Below are positions 55,555-64,000 of a DNA stretch of 64,000 bases, piece after piece. How positions within the stretch are numbered: position 1 is the first letter of the stretch; every line of letters starts with the position of its first letter. The notes beneath the pieces are model-generated. The model was not told where the DNA came from. It ran no database searches and saw only the letters and a list, made by a program, of their open reading frames with translations. Position numbers and translations under genes: made by a program. Source of the DNA: Zanthoxylum bungeanum (Eukaryota; Streptophyta; Magnoliopsida; Sapindales; Rutaceae); contig SKCR01023423.1 in the NCBI GenBank assembly GCA_019454045.1, positions 124,001 through 188,000 of the forward strand, given 5' to 3'.

Positions 55555-56065
55555 TAGGGGTGGCAATTTGGGTCAGGATTCGTTTATTCGTTCGATTCGA
55601 TTCGCTTTAAAGCGAATATGGGTTTGAAAAAATTGATTTGTTTAATAAATGGGTCAATTCGATTTGATTCGTTTATTAAACGAATCAAATACGAATTTAA
55701 GCTCATTGATTCGTTTATTCGTTTAAGATTCATTTTATTATTTTTATTTACTAGTTCTTGTTAATTTTCAATTAAGATTCGAGAAATTATAGCTAATTAT
55801 CATAGAAAAAGTAATATTTTCAATATTTGGTGAGGTATTTTTAGTAAATATATTAATTACATATTTCACATGCATATATTTATGAAGAATTAATGTAAAT
55901 CAAGTGTGGTAGATTATTTTATTAAATAATATCATTGACTAAAAGAATAAACGAATATCCGTATTCGATTCGTTTATTTTGATTCGATTCGTTTAGGATT
56001 CGATAGAATTCGATTCGTTTAGGATTCGATAGAATTCGATTCGTTGATTCGTTTTGACACCCCTA
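55555..56065. mobile_element. hAT-like MITE with GATTCGTTTATTCG repeats (511 bp)
   Basis: The ends TAGGGGTGGCAA and TTGACACCCCTA are inverted repeats with one mismatch. Flanking 8-bp sequences ATTTGACA and ATTTACAT are similar but not identical. Both subterminal regions are packed with ATTCGATTCG/GATTCGTTTATTCG motifs around an AT-rich centre. It is non-coding. Confidence 0.72.
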
Positions 56066-56850
56066 ATTTACATTGCGAAAGGGACTTGCTAAGCTCATCG
56101 GTAGATACAAAAATATATAGATTTTTAATTGTCCTCTTTCATGAGTCAAAGTATAATTATCTTAAAATAACATTATTATTTATACAATTAGGTATAAATA
56201 GGGGCGGCCTTGAAATTTTAAGGGTCCTAAATAAATTTATCAATCGATCATGTTCTTCTTTATGATATAAATTAAGAATATTTTTGGTTTTTTTTTTATT
56301 ACAATAGATATTTTTTATTTATAATTTATAATTTATAATTTTGACCTAAATTTAATTATCTTAATTTACCGCTCGTATCCAAGGTTCCCAAAACCATCCA
56401 TAGGTATAAGGTCTTCATCGTTCTCTCGCAAAAAGGAATAATTAATTACCACAGAAAAATATTCTAACATAATTGGGAAAAATATAAATGAATTCGTAAT
56501 GGTTTCTTAAACCAAGGTTAATTTTGTGCTGAAAAAAAAAAAAACAAAGTTACAAGTTACAATTGTATATTAGAAAAATGAAAAAATATATATATAAATC
56601 TATTTTTTTAATAGGACTGTTCATCTCTCAAGTTTATCATATTATTAATGGAATTACTAATGTCGTAATATCACTGAATACAATATCATATTTATTAAGA
56701 AATAATAATAGACATGTAATAGAAAATGGGTAATAATAGGAGTGTGACACTTATTAAAGATCCATTTTATAAAAAATTTCACATCAATTTTATTGAAAAT
56801 GTAAAAAAAATTCAAATATTAATTACTTTTTTCTTTTTCCCATTAAAAAT
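56066..56850. other. Intergenic, AT-rich, nothing recognised
   Basis: This is low-complexity AT-rich sequence with no coding signal. A short open frame at 56044-56265 overlaps the MITE end and has no recognisable domain. Confidence 0.45.
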
Positions 56851-57180
56851 CACTACAAGAAAACTGTGAAATAGAGACGGATTTTTCCGTCGCTAACCCT
56901 TCAATAGCGATGGAATAGAGACGGAAAAATTTTGTGTCTATTCTGTTCGTCGCAAAAATAATGGTGACGGATTTTTTTTTCCGTCGCTAATTAGAGACGG
57001 AATAGCGACGGAATATATTCCGTCTCTATTTGGCGACGAAATATGCCGTCTTTAAATATAGACGGAATACATTATGTCGCTATTTAGAGACGGAATATTC
57101 CATTTGCCATTTTGTGACGGCATATTTCGTCTCTAAATAGCGACGGAATATGCCGTCGCTATTTGCCTTTTTATGTCTTT
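56851..57180. mobile_element. CACTA-type fragment, one terminus (CACTACAAG) present
   Basis: It starts CACTACAAGAAAACTG at 56851 and carries about a dozen TAGAGACGGAAT / GTCGCTATTT subterminal repeats in both orientations. The repeat stops near 57180 without an opposite terminus, so it is truncated. Confidence 0.7.
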
Positions 57181-57422
57181 TTTAAAAATAAAATGATCAT
57201 TTTTTTATATTTTTAAGAAATTAAATTTATTTTAAACAATAATATTATTTTTAAGAAATTTTAGCAAGAACTCATCACCAAAATGTAGCTTTTTCAGTTA
57301 CATTTATGTCAGAGAAACACAGAAAGAGCACAAACCAGGTCAATTCTCAGCAAGAAATTCCCCAAAGCCCCTATCAATAGCCTTATATTTTCACAAACCC
57401 AGTTATGCTCCAATGAAAATAC

Positions 57423-59815
57423 TGTAGGAGTTTTATTGCGGATATCCGGTAACGCAGCGGAAACAGTGGAAAATCAAATTTTCCGATTTCAAAACATTTT
57501 CTCGGATTAATAAAATAAACTTATTTATTTCATTATCCGATAATCAAATTATGAAATAAAACACTATAAATCAAATTTATGTGAATTTACCGTATTGCCC
57601 TTAAACAAAGTATTTTATTCATTTTAGTCCGAAATTGTTCAAAACAATTTTGAATGATTCTAAATCATTTCTAATATGGATTTAACATATCCCAAATGTC
57701 AAAATACAATTGGCAACAAAAATCCCAAAATTACCCACCAAGGCCGTGAGCCTCATTAAGGGGGAATAAGTGCATTTTGCACTTTCATTGTTCAAAACAC
57801 ATGCAAATGAAATCCAATCAACATAAGATTTAATATCTATCATATACACATCCAAATACACCATATAAATGAAAAGCCCCAAATTTTGAAGTGGTCTTAA
57901 AACCTGATTTTTTAATTTCTTCAAATTAGACCAAATTAACAAAATCCAATACTTCAATCATGTTTCTTCAACACCAATCAAGTCTCACCACAATGAAACA
58001 ACTATAGAACAATTCTAAGTCATTTAAGAGTGGGTCATTAACTCTAGAATGGCAACAAGGTTCTAAAACCATGAAAAGAATGCTAGTTAACATCTTATAA
58101 GCATTCTATCAACTTCATACATGCTCAACCCTTTTATCAAACTTTCATCCACCAAAAATACAAAGAATAAAGAATAGGAAAAACTCAAGAACATCACAAG
58201 GTGAAGCCCACAATAAGAGGAACATTTCTCTCTCTAATGAATGGTTAGAAATAATTACTAAATTCCAAGCTTTTCTTGGTTTTGCCTTTCTTTCTCTCAA
58301 GCTTCATTTTCTTTCTTCAATGGAGTTTTTGATAAAGTGTTGATGGTGATAACTTAAAATGAAAAACAAAACAATTTATACTTAAGAAAATTAGCCTTGG
58401 CCGAATTTTACTTAAATAAATATCTAGATATTTGTTTTGTATTTCATTTAATTATTCAACTTGTCCACTTGTTTTAATGATCATTACATTTTAATGATAT
58501 ATTCAATCAAGTCAACAATTGCAACTTAGTCATTAAAGCAAATATCATAACTTTAAAATATCTATACTTTAATTAATTTAATCATTTAACAATTAATTAT
58601 TAATTAATTATAAATATATTAAATATATGTATTATATTTACATTAAATATTAAATACATATATATATATATATATATGATATTAGTCAAATATCTCAATT
58701 TGACAATTAGTTAATGTGTATTTAAATTAATCTAACATTAAATGTAAATACACAAAAATTAAGGAAATGACTATCGGGTTCCTACACATGTATTTTGCGT
58801 TTAACCTTTAAACGATTTTAAAAATAATCAATATTATTTATTAATGTTGCCCTAGTGCTCTACGAGTATGTTTCATTAGTGAGACTCTCTAGATTCAGCC
58901 ATATCTGTCACGAAATCCAATTTCGTGTCCATAATTTATCCACCCGTAAATTATGACGATCACAAATAAACTCGCTGAATCATACAGGTCGAGGTCATGG
59001 AAAATGTATAATTCCTCCGTCACAGATATCCGGATAAATCCCAGAGATATAGATGTAAACGTCAAATCTCTATAGGGATTATCCAGTCGACTATTCTATT
59101 AGCAATCTCAAAAATAACATTTAGAACTAACTTCTAAATTGTACCACGGGCCCATGGTTTTTATCTGATTGCTAATCATATGGAATACCTATGCTTTGAT
59201 ACATAGAACTGACGGATCCTATCTCGATACACACATGACACCCTGAGGATTATCTACACCCAACAAACAGACGGAGGTTTGATCTTAATAGATCGGTGAC
59301 GTGACTGCCATCTAAGTGTAGAAGATGTCTCATGTGCCCACAGTGGCATTTCAAGTCTAAGAATCACAAGTGCTACTCAACCCGATAAGATTCTTATTGA
59401 CGTTGGTGCCATCCATTAGAATCTTCGGTGAGTCGTTCAGTGTTTATCTGCTATAAACACCTACACGTCTATACTAGTCTCCAAGACTTATGGTTCATTG
59501 AGAAACCATTGGAATCATATATTCCAGTATACGATAATGTACCGGTCTCAACGGGTTTACTATACTGACCAAGTAGTGTAAACCTTGACCAGGAACTGTC
59601 TGAGAATGACAACGTCATGATACATCTCAATGTCAGTTGCGACGCTTTTGCAACAGTACCATGACTAGTCATTATAAAGTCATTACGTGTTTACCATATT
59701 AAAAGATATATTATATTATAGAAACTGCATATATTATTCATAATAATAACGTTTTACAGAAGTATTCATAAAGAAATACAATCGGGAATTGGCGCTCTGA
59801 GCACCAACCCCAACA
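57423..59815 (-). repeat. Copia-3 3' LTR candidate (about 2.39 kb)
   Basis: On the minus strand it would start TGTTGGGGTTGG (59815) directly after the RNase H end and a short purine-rich stretch, and end AAACTCCTACA (57423). TG...CA ends agree with an LTR. The partner is outside the window, so neither end is confirmed. The length is large for a plant Copia LTR. An AT microsatellite lies at 58659-58678. It contains no supported coding frame. Confidence 0.55.
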
Positions 59816-59831
59816 AAAACTCTCATTTGCT

Positions 59832-60608
59832 CTAGTGCCAATAACGATTGTATCTAATACCCATCGAATCCACGTGTTTATCAAATGTAGACTTTCTATC
59901 ATCGGGATCTGATTGGAAATCAAAATTCGTATACCCGTTAACTTGCAGTTCGTTTCCTCCATTAATTATTAACTTATCTTTAGTACCTTTAAGATACTTT
60001 AGGATATGTTTAATGGCCATCCAATGGTCATTACCTGGATTGGATTGATATCGGTTAGTTACGCTAACAGCGAAATTGATATCAGGCCTCGTACATAACA
60101 TGGCATACATTATGCTACCCAAACATGAAGCATAAGGTTGGTTAGACATTCTAACCTTCTCATCTTCTGTTTGTGGACTCACCTTCTTTGAAAGATGAAT
60201 CTCATGTCTGAATGGTATGTTTGCTGTCTTACAATTATCAAAATTATACCGTTTCAATATCTTATCTATGTACGTTGATTGAGATAACCCAATCAGCCTC
60301 ATTTGTCTATCTCTATAGAGTTTTATCCCTAAAACAAAAGAAGCTTCTCTCAGGTCCTTCATGGAGAAATTCTTACAGAGGTACGCTTTGACACTTTGTA
60401 ATATACCTAAATCATTCCCAATTATTAGGATGTCATTAACATATAGGACTAAAAATACGACCATGCTCCCACTGGTCTTCTGATACACACAGGATTCTTC
60501 AGAATTCTTGAGAAAACCAGACGATCTAATAATCTCGTCGAATCGAAGATTCCAATTTCGTGAAGCTTGTTTAAGTCCATAAATGGACTTCTTAAGCTTA
60601 CATACCAT
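59832..60608 (-). pseudogene. Copia-3 RT C-terminal part and truncated RNase H
   Basis: The frame starts with CKLKKSIYGLKQASRNWN, then LYVNDILIIGND, where Copia RT has YVDD: the first catalytic Asp of the pair is Asn (codon 60435-60437). Then LGIKLYRDRQMRLIGLSQ, QPYASCLGSIMYAMLCTRPD and HILKYLKGTKD follow, the end of RT. RNase H begins (GYTNFDFQSDPDDRKST) but jumps directly to FDKHVDSMGIRY, the usual polyprotein tail. Most of RNase H, including its remaining catalytic acids, is therefore deleted without breaking the frame. The 5' side is cut by the hAT MITE at 60609. Confidence 0.87.
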
Positions 60609-60854
60609 TAGGGGTGTTCATAGGGTCGGGTCGACCCGCGACCCGACCCGACCCGCAATGACCCGACCCGACCCGGTCGGGTTTATCAATATTAAAATTA
60701 ATTTTCGGGTCAACCCGAATCCGACCCGAAATATCGGGTCGGGTTACGGGTTTCAGGGAAAAATTCGAGTCTGACCCGACCCGACCCGAAGTAAATAATA
60801 TTACAATTATAATATATATATATTTTGTATGATACAAACGTAACAAGAAACAAT

Positions 60855-60912
60855 TGTAGCCGATGGTAATGTCTTCACATTCTCTTCAAGTAGTCGCAGC
60901 TTCGAATCCCAT
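60855..60912 (+). other. tRNA-like Pol III promoter module, plus orientation
   Basis: TGTAGCCGATGGTAATG resembles an A-box and CGCAGCTTCGAATCCCA a B-box (GGTTCGAATCC), about 35 bp apart. No full tRNA cloverleaf is evident, so it is a tRNA-derived remnant or chance similarity. Confidence 0.4.
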
Positions 60913-60983
60913 CTGCCTCATTAATTTTTTTAAAATTTTAAACATTAAACAAAATGTAGTGTAAGGTGGCTGCCGGCTGTGGT

Positions 60984-61046
60984 GGGATTCGAACTCTGGA
61001 TTAGAGGGTGTTTAATTCAATCACTTTGCCAATCGAGCTACTAAGT
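60984..61046 (-). other. tRNA-like Pol III promoter module, minus orientation
   Basis: On the minus strand TAGTAGCTCGATTGGCAAAG closely resembles a tRNA D-arm/A-box (TAGCTCAGTTGG), and CAGAGTTCGAATCCCACC holds a perfect B-box core GTTCGAATC. The spacing of about 40 bp suits a tRNA-type promoter. A complete acceptor stem is not seen. Confidence 0.5.
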
Positions 61047-61261
61047 ATCTTATGAAATTTTGTATCCAAAAATATATATGTTATATGTACTAGATATATT
61101 GTTGACCCGACTCGACCCGCTAATTTTTGACCCGACCCGCGCGGGTTGACTTCTCAATTTTCGGGTCGCGGGTAGAAGGTCTCGATTGACCCGACCCGAT
61201 CGGGTCAAAAAAAATTAAAAAACCCGACCCGACCCAACCCGTGAACACCGTTACATACCAT

Positions 61262-61600
61262 CCCCGAGTTTTCGCTGGACGTAAAACCTTTCGGTTGTTC
61301 CATATAGATTTCTTCATCAAGAAATCCATTTAGAAAGGCCGTTTTGACATCCATTTGCCAAATCTCGTAGTCATTATACGCAGCTATAGAAAGCAAAATC
61401 CGAATAGACTTAATCATTGTTACTGGTGAAAAAGTTTCATCGTAGTCGACGCCAGGTCGCTGCGTGTAACCTTTTTCCTACCAGTCGGGCCTTGTAAGTT
61501 TCAACCTTACCATCAGGCCCGTGCTTCCTCTTGTAAACCTATTTACAACTGATAGGAACAATTCCTTTGGGAAGCGGAACCAAGTCCCAAACTTGATTCT
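61262..61600 (-). pseudogene. Copia-3 RT N-terminal part
   Basis: Minus-strand sequence shows IRILLSIAAYNDYEIWQMD and VKTAFLNGFLDEEIYMEQPKG (the first RT catalytic Asp is in QMDVKTAFLN), then FTSSENSGMV before the MITE. Upstream, around 61420-61600, the fragments VTNEKVSTTTSAL-like and KRKHGPDG are visible in shifted frames, so at least one frameshift lies near 61480. Confidence 0.8.
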
Positions 61601-61601
61601 C

Positions 61602-62693
61602 TTACATTGAGTCTATCTCGGATTTCATGGCACTTTGCCATTTCACGGAGTCGATGTCCAACATCGATTCTCTATAGGTGAAAGGATCAGTCTCTTCTAC
61701 TAAGAGAACATCTAGACTCTTTTCTTGTATCAAATACAAGCGTTCAAGAGGTCTACATACCCTTTCTGACCTACGGAGTGTGTGTGTTGAAGGTCCTTCA
61801 TCTACTTGAACTTCAGGTTCCTCCGTCGGTTCGTTGTTTTCAGATTGTACTTCATCAAGTTCAACCTGTCTATGATTATCACCTTCTGACAAAAATTCTA
61901 CTTCTAGAAATTTTGCTAAGCGAGCTACGAATACATTTCGATGCTCGGTATCATAGAACATATATCCCATCGTATTCGAAGGATATCCGACAAACATAAA
62001 CTTTTTCCCTCGAGACGAAAGCTTATCTTGCTGAGTCACCCTGACATAAGCAGGACAACCCCAAATCTTAATATAACTAAGATTTGGTCTCCTACCGTAC
62101 CATATCTCATAAGGAGTCGTAGGAACAGCTTTTGAAGGAATATTATTCAAAAGATGTGCAGCTGTTAAAAGAGAGTAGCCCCATAGGTAATAGGACAAAT
62201 CTGTGAAACTCAACATTGATCGGACCATATCCAATAAAGTCTGATTTCTCCTCTCAGACACTCCATTGTGCTGTGGAGTACCTGGAGGAGTATATTGAGC
62301 GAGAATCTCATTCTCCTTCATATAATCCATGAACTCACTACTCATATATTCGCCGCCTCGATCGGATCGAAGGCATTTAATATATTGACCAGTTTGTTTT
62401 TCTACTTCATTTCGGAACTCTTTGAACTTTTCAAAGGTTTCCGATTTATGTCGCATCAAATACATATAACCGTACCGTGACAGATCATCGGTAAGGGTAA
62501 CGAAGTACGAATAACCACTGTGAGCAGTCTGACTTAGTGGACCACATACATCAGAATGTACGAGTTCCAGTAAGTTAATGGCGAGGTGTCCAACACCAGA
62601 AAATGGGGCTTTGGTCATCTTACACTGAATACACGATTCACAAGTTGGATAAGATTCAATGGTGAGATTCGGTATCAAACCATTCATAACCAA
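61602..62693 (-). pseudogene. Copia-3 integrase
   Basis: A 363-residue frame: zinc region end (CESCIQCKMTKAPFSG), DDE core with HSDVCGPLSQ, SDRGGEYMSS and NGVSERRNQTLL (all three acids kept), the C-terminal region (KIWGCPAYVRVT, FVGYPSNTMGYMFYD) and an acidic linker ending VKWQSAMKSEIDSM, where RT would begin. The His part of the zinc site sits in the overlapping frame at 62656-62877 (LWHMRLGQIG), so a frameshift lies near 62690. The stop after EIDSM cuts it from RT. Confidence 0.87.
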
Positions 62694-63174
62694 TTGGGTA
62701 AGGGTTAACGCCTATTTGACCTAGTCGCATATGCCAAAGTTCAGTATTATTAATTACAAGTAAACTACGTTTTTTAACTCCAGTATTTAAAATAAATTTT
62801 GAAGTTTGCAATGTATAATGACCATGCTGGTTTGGACAACTAAGGATCTGAATATTACTTTTATCATACAAATACAAAGAACAGTTCTTAATATTAATAC
62901 GAAAGCCTTATGTATCCAATACAAAAAGTGATATAATATTAGCTACACATCTTGGTACAAAATGACAGTCATATAACAAAAGTGTCTCATTCGGCAATGA
63001 GATCTCGCATACTCCCACTGCAACTGTATCCAAAGAGTCTCCACTCCTGAATCGCAACTGCATCTCTCCAGGCTTCAGTCTCCTACTTTCCTTCAGCACC
63101 TGCAACGAATTGAAAATATGAACGGGACAAGCAGAATCTAAAATCCAGCTGGATGTAACGACTTCAAAAGCCAA
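62656..63174 (-). pseudogene. Copia-3 protease and GAG-pre-integrase
   Basis: The 62908-63174 piece has WILDSACPVHIFNS, the aspartic protease site with DSA in place of DSG, then HFVPRCVANIISL. A frameshift near 62900 separates it from 62656-62877, which has VINNTELWHMRLGQIG, the GAG-pre-integrase region with the first zinc-ligand His; the second expected His (LGH) is Gln. Confidence 0.8.
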
Positions 63175-63263
63175 AGATATATCAAAACTGGAAAAATAAA
63201 TGTTCCTGATGTAGATGCTCTCTCTCTCCTCAGCTGGGAAATGGAGTCAGGACAGTTCCTTTT

Positions 63264-64000
63264 CTAGTGCCCGACCTTGCTGCAGTGATGGCACTTATCT
63301 TCAAAAGCCCTCTTGGGCTTTGCTATTTTTGATTGTGGTTGAGGACCGAAACCATTCTTCTTCTTCTTCCCTTTCTTCTTCTTCTTTCCCTTTGATCCAA
63401 TCTGGGAAAAAGCAGAAAGTGAAGTAGGTCTCGGAGGATGAGTCGGTACTCCCTTTTTGAGGTCCTCTTCCCCCGTGAGCAACATCCTATGTAGCTCTTG
63501 GTAGGTATAGATAATCCCGTTCATATTGAAATACATCACAAACTGGCGATAAGAAGCTGGGAGCGAACCAAGAATGACACTTCTACCGAGAATGTCATTT
63601 AGAATGAGATTATGTTGCCTCAATTGATCGATCAAATCTATCATCTGAAGAACATGTGGGCTAACTGCTTGCCCCTCATCCAACCGCGCATGGAACAATT
63701 CCATTGCGACCTTATGAACAATAACTTGTTCTTGGTTCTCAAACGATTGTCTTAATCGTGTCATCATAGTATAAGCATCTGACATGCCATAATACTGTTT
63801 CTTGAGCCTTGGTGAAAGCAAACTTAAGACGTATGATTTAACTCTTAAATCATCGTCCTTCCATGTTTGGAAAACTTTACGTTCTTCCGTGTAGCTTCCT
63901 CTGCCACAGCAAGGGGCAATGAACCCTCAAGAACATATCCCAACTTCTCGGAGTCGAGGACAATCCTCAAATCCAATTCCCAATCAGCGAAGTTATCAGT
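63264..64000 (-). pseudogene. Copia-3 gag, N-terminus beyond window
   Basis: Bases 63822-64000 encode DNFADWELDLRIVLDSEKLG in a different frame from 63264-63821, so a frameshift lies near 63840. The main piece shows YYGMSDAYTMMTRLRQSFENQ, VILGSLPASYRQFVMYF and a Lys-rich linker, ending in the zinc knuckle CHHCSKVGH. The next codon is TAG (63264-63266), after which CPD-like residues of the knuckle continue in frame. It is therefore a UBN2-type Copia Gag with a nonsense mutation inside the knuckle. Confidence 0.83.

Larger units (their letters stand above)
60609..61253. mobile_element. hAT-type MITE (645 bp) inside Copia-3 RT
   Basis: It has a perfect 8-bp target duplication CATACCAT (60601-60608 and 61254-61261) and terminal inverted repeats TAGGGGTGTTCA / TGAACACCGTTA. 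Eight-bp target duplications and this end sequence indicate hAT. Removing it joins RT (FTSSENSGMV to CKLKKSIYG). Both subterminal regions consist of GACCCGACCCG-type repeats in inverted arrangement. The centre carries two tRNA-like segments in opposite orientation (60855-60910 and 60984-61045). No transposase is encoded. Confidence 0.95.
57423..64000 (-). mobile_element. Copia-3: Ty1/Copia element cut by the right window edge
   Basis: From right to left on the minus strand: gag (63264-64000), protease (62908-63174), GAG-pre-integrase (62656-62877), integrase (61602-62693), RT (61417-61262 and 60608-59832, split by a hAT MITE) and a long 3' LTR candidate (57423-59815). The 5' LTR lies beyond 64000. 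Multiple frameshifts, a stop in the zinc knuckle, an RT active-site change and an RNase H deletion show it is dead. Confidence 0.88.

Noticed and set aside
60984..61046. A functional tRNA gene
   Set aside because: The D-arm and T-arm similarity is good, but no complete acceptor stem or clear anticodon arm can be drawn, and it sits inside a MITE. I kept it only as a tRNA-like module.

Overview
The window is nuclear DNA from a eudicot plant. It has spliced genes with GT-AG introns, TIR-type NBS-LRR resistance genes (absent from grasses), and dense Ty1/Copia and Ty3/Gypsy LTR retrotransposons, CACTA and hAT miniature elements and solo LTRs. The TNL sequences have a rosid look (possibly Sapindales), but I cannot prove the order from sequence alone. 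I saw no complete intact host gene, no CRISPR, no rRNA and no functional tRNA.

The core is a direct tandem duplication of a three-gene block: scopoletin 8-hydroxylase (S8H, +), molybdenum cofactor sulfurase (ABA3/LOS5, +) and a TIR-NBS-LRR-C-JID gene (TNL, -). Unit A runs from about 6.1 to 31.4 kb, enlarged by insertions. Unit B runs from about 35.3 to 52.1 kb. All six genes are broken: S8H-A by a Copia insertion, a frameshift and stops; ABA3-A by a solo LTR in exon 4, a frameshift and loss of its 3' half; TNL-A by a Copia element inside NB-ARC plus frameshifts; S8H-B by loss of exon 1 and two nonsense codons; ABA3-B by a stop in exon 1 and loss of the MOSC domain; TNL-B by two 1-bp deletions flanking the P-loop. 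The paralogous copies act as empty-site controls for several insertions.

Layout: 1-4.9 kb, a degenerate minus-strand Copia (Copia-1) with a solo LTR nested near its 5' end; 5.2-5.6 kb, a CACTA end; 6.1-12.4 kb, S8H-A split by Copia-2; 12.4-16.4 kb, intergenic DNA with a CACTA MITE, a SINE-like repeat and a hAT-like element; 16.5-20.6 kb, ABA3-A with a solo LTR; 20.6-31.2 kb, TNL-A split by the very young Copia-4; 31.9-35.3 kb, a Gypsy gag element with a 44-bp tandem array; 35.5-36.7 kb, a TRIM; 36.8-37.4 kb, S8H-B; 40.3-46.2 kb, ABA3-B; 47.2-51.7 kb, TNL-B; 52.7-54.7 kb, a solo LTR; 55.6-57.2 kb, hAT and CACTA repeats; 57.4-64 kb, Copia-3 with a hAT MITE in its reverse transcriptase.

No new multi-gene system stands out. 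The most unusual signals are arrays of short palindromic motifs in retroelement regulatory regions (GGCGCC, TTCGAA, CCACGTCA), a Copia without reverse transcriptase or the integrase catalytic Glu whose LTRs are still about 99% identical, a hAT MITE carrying two opposed tRNA-like promoter modules, an uncatalogued-looking SINE-like family, and a 211-bp perfectly identical patch between the two TNL LRR exons.
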